Positions 6,562-15,951 of a stretch of DNA of 64,000 nucleotides are shown one piece after another. Source of the DNA: Pseudomonas fluorescens (GTDB lineage: Bacteria > Pseudomonadota > Gammaproteobacteria > Pseudomonadales > Pseudomonadaceae); NCBI RefSeq assembly GCF_001623525.1, contig NZ_CP015225.1, positions 6,584,501 to 6,648,500 on the forward strand. Direction: 5' to 3'. The notes under the pieces were generated by a model, which saw only the letters and a list, made by a program, of their open reading frames with translations, searched no databases and was not told the DNA's origin. How positions within the stretch are numbered: position 1 is the stretch's first letter; each line of letters starts with the position of its first letter. The position numbers and the translations under genes were made by a program.

Positions 6562-9500
6562 ATGGATCAGGTGAGCCGAATCGAGCAGGAACTCGACAGC
6601 TTCAAAGACACCCTTTCGGTCTATCGCGAGCAGCTCGAGCGCTGGTACAGCCGAGCGGCGGATCGAGCCAGCCACATGGCCGACTTGCCCTCGCTTATGG
6701 GCATGGAGCGGTTGATCCGCTTTGGCGACAGCACCACCGCTGTCAGCACCGGCGACGATGACTTCCTCTCCACGGTCGTCCAGTGTCCTAAGGGCGGGCC
6801 GATGACGATCGAAAGCAAGTTCGAATCGGTATACGACATCCCACTGGGCGACATTGTGGTGGACGTGGTGGATGTGGTCAGCGGCGAGGTCACGCCGGTC
6901 ACCCTGGATGCCCACGGCCTGGGAACCTTCATGGGGGAGGCGGGCAAATCCTATCGTGTTCACGTTCAGGGCGAGGTGTCCGCCAAGCAAATCGCGAATC
7001 TGTTTTCTTCCTACGATGGCTTGACCACCAATCTGACGGAATGGTTGCGCGGTGAGTGGCAGGGCTTCAAGCCGCGATGGGCTCAACAATCGTTGTCGAC
7101 TTCGGCGGCGTCGGTGGGCAACGGGTTGCTCGCCGGCAGTTGGGCGGCGATTGAAAGTGCGTGGGACAGCATCAGCTTGCTCTCGGACATCCTCAAGGAT
7201 CCCGGTCAGTTTGTTGAGCGGTTGGGCGAAAGCGCCAGGCAGTTGGAGGACCTGGCGAAAAAAACACCGCGGGTGATGGCCAAGCTGCAGCTGTTGGCCA
7301 GCGACGAAGCGGCACTGTGCCTGTTGGTGCGCACCGCCAGCCTCTGGTTGGATATGTTGCCGCCCAGTGAGCTTGCCGGCGAAACGGCCGAAGCCTTGTC
7401 GAGGGCGACGGTCCAGTTGTTGATCGACCTGTTGATTGGTGTCGTCCTGACCTTCACCGGGGCGGGTGCCGGTATCGCTTATCTGTCGATGCGCCTGGGG
7501 AATGTGGGCGCGCGCCTGCTGGGCGTCTTGCAGCGTTTCATCGGTGCGATCTTTGCGGTGGTCAACGGCTTCATGACCTACGTGGACCGCTACAAAACCG
7601 TGGCGGCACGCGGTATCGCGGCCGGCGTGAAAAAGGGCAGGATGCAACTGCGCTGGGATGCACAGCGCAACACCACGCTGAAAAAACACGAACATCACGA
7701 CGACGCCCCCGCCCAGTCGAAAAACCCCAACGGCGACAGCGCCGACACCGCGGCCCAGACCCAGACCAGCGGCTGCCCGGTGTCGATGGTCACCGGCGAA
7801 GAACTGCTGACCCTCGACGATGGCACCCTCGATGGCCGCTTGCCGTTTGTTTTCACCCGTTTGTACCGCACCAGCGCCGCTGACCTGGATGTCGGCCTCG
7901 GGCGCGGCTGGAGCCATGCCCTGGCCCATCGCTTGGAGCTTGAGGGCGAGCAGGTCACCTGGGTCGACCAGGAAAACCGCCGCACGACGTTTCCCCTGCC
8001 CAACGCCCAGCGTCCGGCCATTCACAACAGCCTGGCCCGCGCGGCCATCTACCTGGGGGCCGAGCCGGACGAACTGATCGTCGCCCAGCCCGGGGAAAAC
8101 GCCCCGTTCCTGCACTTTCGCGACGGCCACCTGACCGCCCTCAGCGACCGCTACGACAACCGCCTGACGCTACAGCGCAACATCCATGGCGACATCAGCC
8201 GCCTGGACAACGGCGCCGGGCGCGCCCTGCGCCTGCGTTACGAGCAGCGCCACCTGATCGCCGTCGACTACCAGAGCTTCCATCCCGCCATCACCCTCGA
8301 CGAAGCCTGGCGGACCGAACAGACGCTGATGTCCTACCGCTACGACGGACGTTTCCGACTGATCGAAGCGACCAATGCCGCCGGTGAAAGCGAACGCTAC
8401 GACTACGACGACCAGCACGTCATCCTCCAACGGCAACTGGCCGGCGGGGCGAGTTTCTACTGGGAGTGGCAAGGGGCCGGGCGGGCGGCGCGCTGCGTAC
8501 GGCATTGGGCTTCGTTTGCGCAAATGGACAGCCGCTACACCTGGGGCGAGGACGGCAGCGTCACGGTCCAGCACCTGGACGGCAGCCAGGAGGTGTATGT
8601 CCACGATGACCGGGCGCGGCTGGTGCGCAAGGTCGAGCCCGACGGCGGTGAGCACCTCAAGGCCTACGACGAACAAGGCCGCTTGATCGCCGAGCAGGAC
8701 CCGCTGGGCGCCGTGACCGAATACCGCTACGACGAAGCCGGTCGGCTGCTGGCGCTGATTCCACCCGTTGATGAGCCGACGTCCTACGAATACCGCAACG
8801 GTTTCCTGCACACCCGTGCGCGCGGCCAGGCGGTGTGGCGCTACCGGCGCAATGCCCGGGGGGACGTGATCGTCCTTATCGACCCGGACGGCCGGCGCAC
8901 GGAATATGCCTACGACGCCCATGGGCAACTGCTGGCGACGTATGACCCGGACGGCGGCGAACATCGGTTCACCTGGAGTCGCCTGGGCCAACTGACCGAA
9001 GAGATCCTGCCCGACGGCAGTCGCCGGTGTTTTTCCTACGACGCCCTGGGGCGTTTGCTCAGCCGCCAGGACGAACATGGCGCGCTCACGCACTACCAAT
9101 GGGACGCCGTCGGCCGCCTGCTGCAGGTGACCTTGCCCAACGGAACCACGCGGACCTGGCGCTACAACGCCTACGGCAAGATCACCGCCGAGCGCGATGA
9201 ACAGGGCCGTCTGACCCGCTACGAATACGCCGACGACCTGCACCTGGTCAGCCGTCGCCTGAATCCCGACGGTAGCGAGCTGAAATACCGCTACGACTCG
9301 GCGCGGTTGCTGCTGACCGAAATCGAAAACGAATCCGGCGAAAAATATCAGCTGGACTACACGCCCAACGGCTTGATCCGACAGCAAGTCGGCTTCGACG
9401 GCCAACGCACCGTCTACGCCTACGACCTCAATGGCCACCTGCTGGCGAAAACCGAGCACGGCGAGGACGGTTCGCAACGGCTCACCCAGTACCAGCGTGA

Positions 9501-11220
9501 CGCGGCTGGGCGGCTGCGAGTCAAGACCTTGCCCGACGGCCAGGCCATCGAATACCGCTACGACGAGCTGGGCCGATTGGTCCACGTCAACGACGGCAGC
9601 GATCATCCCCTGGCCTTTGAGTACGACGCCCAGGACCGGCTGGTTTGCGAACACCAGGGCTGGGGCACCCTGCGTTATCGCTACGACGCTTGCGGACGCC
9701 TCAACCACCTGCGCCTGCCGGACGACAGCCAGCTCGACTACCACCATGCCCCAGGTGGCGCACTGACCTCCATCGACCTCAACGGCTCGCGCCTGACCGA
9801 ACACCGCTTCGTCGGCGGTCGCGAACGGCAACGCCAGCAAGGCCGGCTGCTCAGTGACTACGACTACGACGAACAGGGCCGCCTCAAGGCCCAGACCGTG
9901 TGGCAGAGCCAACAGCAGCAACTGTTCTGGCGCGATTATGCCTACAGCGCCAAGGGCAACCTGCAAACCCTTTCCGACAACCGAAACCGCCGCAGCTACC
10001 AGTACGACCCGCTGGATCGCCTGACCCGCATCGACTTTTCCCACAGCGAACCGCCGGAACACTTCTGCCACGATCCGGCCGGCAACCTGATGATGCAGGA
10101 CCGCCCCGGCCCGACCACCCTCAAGGGCAACCGCCTGCTGAAAGAGGGCGACCGCCACTACGACTACGACGCCTTCGGCAACCTGATCCGCGAACGCCGC
10201 GGCCAGGCTCTGGTCAGCGCCTACCGCTACGACAGCCAGCACCGCCTGATCGGCGTCACCACGGCCGATGGGCGTGAAACCTCCTACCGCTACGACGCCT
10301 TTGGCCGACGCATCAGCAAGACCGTGGACGGCCTGACCACGGAATTTTTCTGGCAGGGCGACCAGGTCGTCGCCGAAAACAGCCCGCGCCACCACCGCAG
10401 CTACGTCTACGAACCCGGCACCTTCCGCCCACTGGCGATGCTCGACGGCGAAGGCCCCGACGCCCGCCCGTTCTACTACCACCTCGACCACCTGGGCACC
10501 CCCCAGGAACTGACCAACCCCGCCGGCCAGATCGTCTGGTCGGCGCGCTACAACGGCTACGGCCAACTCACCGAACTCCAGCACGGCGGCGGCGAACAAC
10601 TGGAACAACCGCTGCGCTTCCAGGGCCAATACTTCGACCCGGAAAGCGGCCTGCACTACAACCGCCACCGCTACTACAATCCCGGAACCGGCCGCTATCT
10701 GACGCCTGACCCGAGCAAATTGGCGGGTGGGCTCAATGGGTATCGCTACACGGTGAACCCGACGGGGTGGGTGGATCCGTTGGGGTTGGCGTGTCAGTGT
10801 CCTGGCGACATTGAGGCTGATGGGCCGTTCAGCGAGATTGTGCCGGGGGGAGGGTTGGCTACGCATGAGGCTCAAGGAGGACATTTGATTGAAAAACATA
10901 TTGGTAGAACAGATGCACAGTTAGCCCAAAGGTTAGAGGCGGAGCCACATATCCCAGCGGCCTCCACGTTCCCTGACCGGCCTACTGCTGAGTTGACGGC
11001 AGCAAGGGCATTGGCGGCGAATGAAAAGAAAATTGAAAAATTCTTAGCTAGTAAGAAAGATAAGACGACTATTAATCATACTTTTACCCATCCCGTGGGC
11101 ATCAGCTTGCTAAATGGCCGTACCGACTATCTGCCGGCATCAAAAATTTTATTGGTCTTGAAAAAAGACGAACGAAGACCCTTGGGGTACTTTGTGCTAA
11201 CAGGATTCCCGGAAGTATGA
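6562..11220 (+). CDS. Rhs-family polymorphic toxin with RNase A-like CdiA-type C-terminus
   Basis: This is a 1552-residue protein. The N-terminus has no PAAR motif. A long helical region holds hydrophobic segments at about 290-350 (LLIDLLIGVVLTF, AIFAVVNGFM). A DUF6531-like start of the Rhs core begins near 403 (CPVSMVTGEELL), followed by tandem YD repeats to about 1370. The cage-closing DPLGL motif is at 1405-1409, the usual self-cleavage site. The 143-residue tip after it contains HEAQGGHLIEKHIG (His1435, His1441, His1446), AASTF and a final YFVLTGFPE, matching bacterial RNase A-like CdiA-CT toxins. The tip DNA is visibly AT-richer than the core, a sign of module exchange. The ATGA overlap with the next gene supports a toxin-immunity pair. 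Delivery route (T6SS or other) is not shown here. Confidence 0.92.
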   Translation: MDQVSRIEQELDSFKDTLSVYREQLERWYSRAADRASHMADLPSLMGMERLIRFGDSTTAVSTGDDDFLSTVVQCPKGGPMTIESKFESVYDIPLGDIVVDVVDVVSGEVTPVTLDAHGLGTFMGEAGKSYRVHVQGEVSAKQIANLFSSYDGLTTNLTEWLRGEWQGFKPRWAQQSLSTSAASVGNGLLAGSWAAIESAWDSISLLSDILKDPGQFVERLGESARQLEDLAKKTPRVMAKLQLLASDEAALCLLVRTASLWLDMLPPSELAGETAEALSRATVQLLIDLLIGVVLTFTGAGAGIAYLSMRLGNVGARLLGVLQRFIGAIFAVVNGFMTYVDRYKTVAARGIAAGVKKGRMQLRWDAQRNTTLKKHEHHDDAPAQSKNPNGDSADTAAQTQTSGCPVSMVTGEELLTLDDGTLDGRLPFVFTRLYRTSAADLDVGLGRGWSHALAHRLELEGEQVTWVDQENRRTTFPLPNAQRPAIHNSLARAAIYLGAEPDELIVAQPGENAPFLHFRDGHLTALSDRYDNRLTLQRNIHGDISRLDNGAGRALRLRYEQRHLIAVDYQSFHPAITLDEAWRTEQTLMSYRYDGRFRLIEATNAAGESERYDYDDQHVILQRQLAGGASFYWEWQGAGRAARCVRHWASFAQMDSRYTWGEDGSVTVQHLDGSQEVYVHDDRARLVRKVEPDGGEHLKAYDEQGRLIAEQDPLGAVTEYRYDEAGRLLALIPPVDEPTSYEYRNGFLHTRARGQAVWRYRRNARGDVIVLIDPDGRRTEYAYDAHGQLLATYDPDGGEHRFTWSRLGQLTEEILPDGSRRCFSYDALGRLLSRQDEHGALTHYQWDAVGRLLQVTLPNGTTRTWRYNAYGKITAERDEQGRLTRYEYADDLHLVSRRLNPDGSELKYRYDSARLLLTEIENESGEKYQLDYTPNGLIRQQVGFDGQRTVYAYDLNGHLLAKTEHGEDGSQRLTQYQRDAAGRLRVKTLPDGQAIEYRYDELGRLVHVNDGSDHPLAFEYDAQDRLVCEHQGWGTLRYRYDACGRLNHLRLPDDSQLDYHHAPGGALTSIDLNGSRLTEHRFVGGRERQRQQGRLLSDYDYDEQGRLKAQTVWQSQQQQLFWRDYAYSAKGNLQTLSDNRNRRSYQYDPLDRLTRIDFSHSEPPEHFCHDPAGNLMMQDRPGPTTLKGNRLLKEGDRHYDYDAFGNLIRERRGQALVSAYRYDSQHRLIGVTTADGRETSYRYDAFGRRISKTVDGLTTEFFWQGDQVVAENSPRHHRSYVYEPGTFRPLAMLDGEGPDARPFYYHLDHLGTPQELTNPAGQIVWSARYNGYGQLTELQHGGGEQLEQPLRFQGQYFDPESGLHYNRHRYYNPGTGRYLTPDPSKLAGGLNGYRYTVNPTGWVDPLGLACQCPGDIEADGPFSEIVPGGGLATHEAQGGHLIEKHIGRTDAQLAQRLEAEPHIPAASTFPDRPTAELTAARALAANEKKIEKFLASKKDKTTINHTFTHPVGISLLNGRTDYLPASKILLVLKKDERRPLGYFVLTGFPEV

Positions 11221-11522
11221 GTACAGAATTTCCTGAATTACATGATTTTTTTGGGGCTTATTTTCACCAGGATTGGCCTGATGAACATGGAACGGCTGAG
11301 GAAGTCCTCGACGCCTTCCTGGCAGAGTCTGATGTTGATGATTTGAGGGCTATTCAACAAGAACTCAACGACCTAATTGAACGGAGGAAAGATGAGTCGG
11401 AATTGAGGGCTTATTTATTGAGGGAGCTGAGTTGTTATTACAGTTACTGGATAGCATGGGGCACGGGCGAGGCATGGTTACGTCATATTGCCCGTAGGCT
11501 GAGTTCTAGAGTTGATCGCTGA
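11217..11522 (+). CDS. CdiI-type immunity protein for the Rhs toxin
   Basis: A 101-residue acidic protein. The opening LHDFFGAYFHQDWPDEHG and the acidic helical middle match the CdiI_2 family of contact-dependent inhibition immunity proteins. Its ATG overlaps the Rhs stop codon by 4 bases, so the two are translationally coupled. Like the toxin tip, its DNA is AT-rich compared with the Rhs core, consistent with the pair moving together. Predicted role: cytoplasmic binding and neutralisation of the cognate RNase tip. Confidence 0.85.
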   Translation: MSTEFPELHDFFGAYFHQDWPDEHGTAEEVLDAFLAESDVDDLRAIQQELNDLIERRKDESELRAYLLRELSCYYSYWIAWGTGEAWLRHIARRLSSRVDR

Positions 11523-11827
11523 AACTGAGGCCTTCGATCTCTTGTTCATGAAAATTGAAGCCCCAATGTGGGAGATTCTATGCTGCAGGGCAACCCTGCA
11601 ACATAGGCGTTGGTTGTTATTCGCTCTGATTTTTCGAACCGCTTTTGTGGCGAGGGAGCTTGCTCCCGCTGGGCTGCGCAGCAGCCCTAAAAACAACTAA
11701 CTCGGTCAGCCAGATACACCGTGGCGTTGGTCAGAAGAGGGGGGCTGCTACGCAGCCCAGCGGGAGCAAGCTCCCTCGCCACAGGGTCAGCGCCAGGCGT
11801 TTGGGCTGTGGTGAGTGGGGAATCCGC
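11523..11827. other. Intergenic region after the Rhs operon: hairpin plus REPIN
   Basis: About 305 bp without a gene. It holds an imperfect hairpin at 11578-11606 (CTATG..GCAGGG / CCCTGC..CATAG, no T run) that may end the Rhs transcript, then an inverted REP pair at 11647-11782. No degraded orphan toxin or immunity fragment was recognised. Confidence 0.6.
11647..11782. repeat. REPIN: inverted pair of REP palindromes
   Basis: GTGGCGAGGGAGCTTGCTCC and the adjoining GGGCTGCGCAGCAGCCC hairpin at 11647-11687 are mirrored by the inverse copy at 11742-11782, with a spacer of about 55 bp. It lies between the Rhs operon and the convergent EAL-GGDEF gene. Confidence 0.9.
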
Positions 11828-13615
11828 TTACACCGACAAACCCAACGCCACCCCAGCCTCCCGCTCCGCCAAACCCTCCACCAAATACACACTTCCTCCC
11901 AAAATTTCCTTGGCATGATGCTTGGCCTGGGAAGCCAGCTCAGCCAACTGACTGGCGTCCAATTCCTCACAGGCCTCGGCGCGCAGGTGCACCACGCCAA
12001 TCGACAGCGACAACAACGCGAACTCCTGTCGAATACCCTGCCGATTCAACGCCGTAAAGCATCCCGCCTCTAGGTGTTCGGGGCGGTAGAAGCGACGGCA
12101 GTGGGTCTGGAAGTCGCTGAGGAGCTGGTCCAGGCGTCTGCGCCAGTCTTCCGGGCCGAGGACCAGCAGGAAGTCGTCGCCGCCGATATGACCGACGAAG
12201 TCGCGGCTGGGGTCGATGCGTTCGTTCAGGCATTGGGCCAGGCACAGCAGGACTTCGTCACCGCGACCGTAGCCGTAGATGTCGTTGAAGGGTTTGAAAC
12301 TGTCGATGTCCACGTAGCAGATCACCGACTCCTGCCGCTGCTGCAGCAGGCGCGTGAGGCATTGCTGGATCGGTACGTTGCCCGGTAGCAGCGTCAGTGG
12401 GTTAGCGTAGCGGGCCTGTTGGATTTTCAGTTCAGTGATGAGCTTGAGCACATCGATCACCCGGCCCAGGCCCATGTAGCTGCCGTTGAGGGTGATGATG
12501 AAGTCCTCTTCGATGCGTTGTCGGGCGCGGCTGGTGATCAGGCGACTGACTTGTTGCAACGACTGGTTCAACTCCACTGCGAGAAAGTCGTCGCTCATCA
12601 AGCGGCTGATGGGTTTGCGGGCGAACAGGTCGGTGGCGAAGGGTTTGAGCAAGGCATCCGAGAGCGAATGGCGATGAACGATGCCGCAGGGCTGCCCTTG
12701 ATCATCCAGCACCGCCAGGGAGTTGAGGTTGGCCTGGCGACGAAAGGCTTCCAGCACGGTGGCTGTCGGCGTGTTGTGGGCCACTGCCGGTTGTTCGTTG
12801 AGCAGCGCACCGAGGTCGTTGACCTCATCGCTCAACGCCGCCACGCCGCTGTCCTGCTTGGGCATCAGCGCCCTGGCATCGCGTGACGGTTGTTCCTGAG
12901 GCCGGGCCAGCAGATAGCCCTGGACCAGGTCGACGCCCATTTCGATCAGCACCGCCAATTCTTCCGGCAGTTCGATTCCCTCGGCAATCACCTGGGCGCG
13001 GGAGGCCCGGGCGATTTTCAGGATCGAGCCCACGAACTCGCGCTTGAGGGCGTCCTGGTGGATGCCGTCGATGAAATGCCGGTCGATCTTCACATAATCG
13101 GGCCGCAATTCAGACCACAGCCGCAGGCTCGAATAGCCGGCGCCCAGGTCGTCCAGGGCAATCGAGAAACCCATCGCACGATAATGATGCAGCGCGGTTT
13201 GCAGGAGCTGGAAGTCATCGATAGGGGTTTGTTCAGTCAGTTCGATCACGACTTGGCTGGGGGCAATGCCGAGGTCCTGCAGCAGTTGCAGGGTGCGCCC
13301 GGTCTGGTGCGCGGATTCCAGCAGCGACTCGGGCGAGACGTTGAGAAACAGCTTGCCCGGGAGCTTTTGCTCATTGAAGCGCTGGCAGGCGCTGCGGCGG
13401 CAGGCCAACTCTAGTTCGCTGAGGCGGCCGGCCTGGCGCGCCACGGAGAGTAGCGCGATGGGGGAGTGCAACGGGCTGTTGGAGGGGCCGCGGGTCAAGG
13501 CTTCATAACCCACGATGCGCCGTTCGGAAAGGCAGATGATCGGTTGGAACAGGCTGTGCAAACCGCTTTGAGCCAGGATCGAACTCAAGGCACTCAGCTG
13601 TTCTGTCGTGGTCAT
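11828..13615 (-). CDS. EAL-CBS-GGDEF cyclic-di-GMP protein
   Basis: The protein has 595 residues in the order EAL (about 15-250), tandem CBS region (about 275-395), GGDEF (about 415-585). The EAL domain keeps its key motifs: EALTR (38-42), NVSPES, ELTEQTP, DDLGAGYSS, KIDRHFI, AEGIE and QGYLLARP, so it is likely an active cyclic-di-GMP phosphodiesterase. The GGDEF signature reads GGDDF and the RxxD inhibitory site is not conserved (DPSRD precedes the position), so the cyclase part may be weak or regulatory. No membrane segments. The same architecture sits next to prc in P. aeruginosa (PA3258 as I recall). Its start lies only about 17 bp after the prc terminator. Confidence 0.92.
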   Translation of the reverse strand: MTTTEQLSALSSILAQSGLHSLFQPIICLSERRIVGYEALTRGPSNSPLHSPIALLSVARQAGRLSELELACRRSACQRFNEQKLPGKLFLNVSPESLLESAHQTGRTLQLLQDLGIAPSQVVIELTEQTPIDDFQLLQTALHHYRAMGFSIALDDLGAGYSSLRLWSELRPDYVKIDRHFIDGIHQDALKREFVGSILKIARASRAQVIAEGIELPEELAVLIEMGVDLVQGYLLARPQEQPSRDARALMPKQDSGVAALSDEVNDLGALLNEQPAVAHNTPTATVLEAFRRQANLNSLAVLDDQGQPCGIVHRHSLSDALLKPFATDLFARKPISRLMSDDFLAVELNQSLQQVSRLITSRARQRIEEDFIITLNGSYMGLGRVIDVLKLITELKIQQARYANPLTLLPGNVPIQQCLTRLLQQRQESVICYVDIDSFKPFNDIYGYGRGDEVLLCLAQCLNERIDPSRDFVGHIGGDDFLLVLGPEDWRRRLDQLLSDFQTHCRRFYRPEHLEAGCFTALNRQGIRQEFALLSLSIGVVHLRAEACEELDASQLAELASQAKHHAKEILGGSVYLVEGLAEREAGVALGLSV

Positions 13616-13631
13616 GGCAATCTCTGGCGAT

Positions 13632-13663
13632 AAAAAAAGGACCGGGTGCGTGGCACCCAGTCC
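13632..13663 (-). terminator. Terminator of prc
   Basis: On the minus strand GGAC-T-GGGTGC pairs with GCACCC-G-GTCC (one mismatch, 3-base loop) followed by seven T residues. It lies 70 bp after the prc stop and 17 bp before the EAL-GGDEF ATG, leaving almost no room for a separate promoter. Confidence 0.85.
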
Positions 13664-13733
13664 TGTATTTCACGACAGACTGATGTCAGTTTGATGACAC
13701 TCCGACGAGCATCGCCATTAAATGGCCATCATC

Positions 13734-15812
13734 CTAGTGCTTGGCGATCGCTGTGTTGAGTTTCAGGTAATCCAGCAGGATCCGCCCGGTCTCGCTCAGG
13801 TAGGCATCGTCTTCCGGCTTGGTTTTCTCCGGCTCGGTGATCAGGTCTTCGTCCTCTTTCTTCAGTTCTTTGAGCGGTTCTTCGCCCTTGGCCTTGCGAC
13901 GCAGGTTTTCCATGGTCAGTTGCTTGGCCTCGATGTCGGCATGCTGCGCGCGACGGTCGGCTTCGTTGAGGGTGACGGTTTTCTCCATCATCAACTTCTG
14001 CGCCAGGGCCAGCTTGTCGCGGATGAAGACAAACTCTGCATCCTGGGCCGTGCGGGTGTCGTGCTCGGACTTGAGCTGGGCCAGGAACGGTTTGAACGGA
14101 TCCACCGCCGGTTTGATCGCCGGGCGGATGGTGTCCCACGGCATCGCTTCGGGCAGGGCGCTTTCGCCGATTTCCTTGGTGTCGATGATCGACGGGTAGT
14201 CGATGTCAGGCAGTACGCCCTGATGCTGGGTGCTCTGGCCGGAAACCCGGTAGAACTTCGCCAGGGTCAGCTTCAGTTCGCCATGGTTGAGCGGCTGGAT
14301 GGTCTGCACGGTGCCTTTGCCGAAGGTCTGGCCGCCGATGATCAGCGCACGGTGATAGTCCTGCATGGCGCCGGCGAAAATCTCCGAGGCAGAAGCGGAC
14401 AGGCGGTTGACCAGCAAGGCCATTGGCCCCTTGTAGAACGCACCGGGGTTTTCGTCTTCCAGCACGTCCACTCGACCATCGGCGTTACGCACGAGCACGG
14501 TCGGGCCCTTGTCGATGAACAGGCTGGTCAGCTCGGTGGCTTCCTGCAGGGAGCCGCCGCCGTTGTTGCGCAAGTCGATGACCACGCCGTCGACTTTTTC
14601 CTTCTGCAGCTCGGTCAGCAGCTTCTTGACGTCGCGCGTGGTGCTCTTGTAGTCCGGATCCCCGGCGCGGAAGGCCTTGAAGTCCAGATAGAAGGCCGGG
14701 ATCTCGATGATGCCGAGCTTGTAGTCCTTGCCGTCCTGCTTGAGGTTGAGGACCGATTTCTTCGCTGCCTGTTCTTCCAGCTTCACCGCTTCACGGGTGA
14801 TGGGCACGATCTTGCTGGTCTGGTCGTTCGGCGCATTGCTGGCCGGGATGACTTCCAGGCGCACCACCGAGCCTTTCGGACCACGGATCAGCTTGACCAC
14901 TTCGTCCAGGCGCCAGCCGACCACGTCGACCATTTCCTTGTTGCCTTGGGCGACGCCGATGATCTTGTCCGCCGGGCTGACCTGTTTGGTCTTGTCCGCC
15001 GGGCCGGCCGGGACCAGACGCACGATTTTCACCTGGTCGTTGTCGCTCTGCAGCACCGCACCGATGCCTTCCAGGGACAGACTCATGTTGATGTCGAAGT
15101 TTTCCGCGTTATCCGGCGACAGATAATTGGTGTGCGGGTCGTAGGACATGGCAAAGGTGTTGATGTACGCCTGGAAAACGTCTTCGGCGCGAGTCTGGTC
15201 CAGGCGAGCCAATTGGTTCTTGTAGCGCTTGGCCAGGGTTTCCTGGATCTGCTTGGAATCCTTGCCGGCGATTTTCATGCGCAGCACTTCGTCCTTGACG
15301 CGCTTGCGCCACAGGTCATCGAGTTCGGCTGTGCTTTTGAGCCAGGGGGCGTCCTTGCGGTCGACCAGCAAGGTTTCCTTGGTATTGAAATCGATTTTGT
15401 CGACGCCTTTGTTCAGCTCGGCCAGGGCGTAGTCCAGACGCGCCTTCACGCGGTCCAGGTAGCGCTTGTAGATGGTGAACCCGGCGTTCAGGTCGCCGCT
15501 CTTGAGGAAGTCGTCGAACTGGGTTTTCCACTTGTCGAATTCAGCGATGTCGCTGGCCAGGAAATAACTGCGCGACGGATCGAGCAGCTTCAGGTAGCTG
15601 TCGTAGATGATGACCGAACGCGCGTCATCGAGCGGCGGCTTGCTGTAGTGATGGCGCTTGAGCAACTCGACCACGTTAAGGCTGGCAATCACCTCGTCAC
15701 GATCGGGCTGAAGCTTGTCCCAGCTGTTGGCTGCGAACGTATCGTTCGACAGCGGTAACAGGCCGAGGCCAATGACTAGCGCGAGGGCGGTACTGGGGAA
15801 CAGATGCTTCAT
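13734..15812 (-). CDS. prc: Periplasmic tail-specific protease Prc/Tsp (S41A)
   Basis: The protein has 692 residues. It has a signal peptide (MKHLFPSTALALVIGLGLLP, cut after FAA), a long N-terminal helical domain, a PDZ domain (about 230-330) and the S41 protease core with SASASEIFAG (catalytic Ser) and FGKGTVQ (catalytic Lys). The C-terminal DUF3340-like region follows, with a charged tail. It degrades periplasmic proteins from their C-termini; the P. aeruginosa counterpart (AlgO) affects anti-sigma MucA. The ATG at 15812 is preferred over 15845 because it gives a standard signal peptide. Monocistronic, with its own terminator. Confidence 0.94.
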   Translation of the reverse strand: MKHLFPSTALALVIGLGLLPLSNDTFAANSWDKLQPDRDEVIASLNVVELLKRHHYSKPPLDDARSVIIYDSYLKLLDPSRSYFLASDIAEFDKWKTQFDDFLKSGDLNAGFTIYKRYLDRVKARLDYALAELNKGVDKIDFNTKETLLVDRKDAPWLKSTAELDDLWRKRVKDEVLRMKIAGKDSKQIQETLAKRYKNQLARLDQTRAEDVFQAYINTFAMSYDPHTNYLSPDNAENFDINMSLSLEGIGAVLQSDNDQVKIVRLVPAGPADKTKQVSPADKIIGVAQGNKEMVDVVGWRLDEVVKLIRGPKGSVVRLEVIPASNAPNDQTSKIVPITREAVKLEEQAAKKSVLNLKQDGKDYKLGIIEIPAFYLDFKAFRAGDPDYKSTTRDVKKLLTELQKEKVDGVVIDLRNNGGGSLQEATELTSLFIDKGPTVLVRNADGRVDVLEDENPGAFYKGPMALLVNRLSASASEIFAGAMQDYHRALIIGGQTFGKGTVQTIQPLNHGELKLTLAKFYRVSGQSTQHQGVLPDIDYPSIIDTKEIGESALPEAMPWDTIRPAIKPAVDPFKPFLAQLKSEHDTRTAQDAEFVFIRDKLALAQKLMMEKTVTLNEADRRAQHADIEAKQLTMENLRRKAKGEEPLKELKKEDEDLITEPEKTKPEDDAYLSETGRILLDYLKLNTAIAKH

Positions 15813-15951
15813 GCTGATTCGACGCAGGGACAATTGATAACGCATATTAGGCCGTCTTTGAAGTCGCCGGTTCCATGTGGCCCGGGCGCATAATGCAAGA
15901 AAGCCCGGCGTTGAAGCAGCGGGCCCAGTCGAGACTCACTATGGAGGCACC

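Noticed and set aside
8170..10899. 909-codon open frame antisense to the Rhs gene
   Set aside because: Its product is low-complexity Val/Ala/Gln-rich without domains; it mirrors the codon bias of the GC-rich YD-repeat region and has no ribosome binding site.
13722..15758. 678-codon open frame antisense to prc
   Set aside because: It runs against a clear, complete Prc protease; its translation has no recognisable domain and arises from high GC at third positions.
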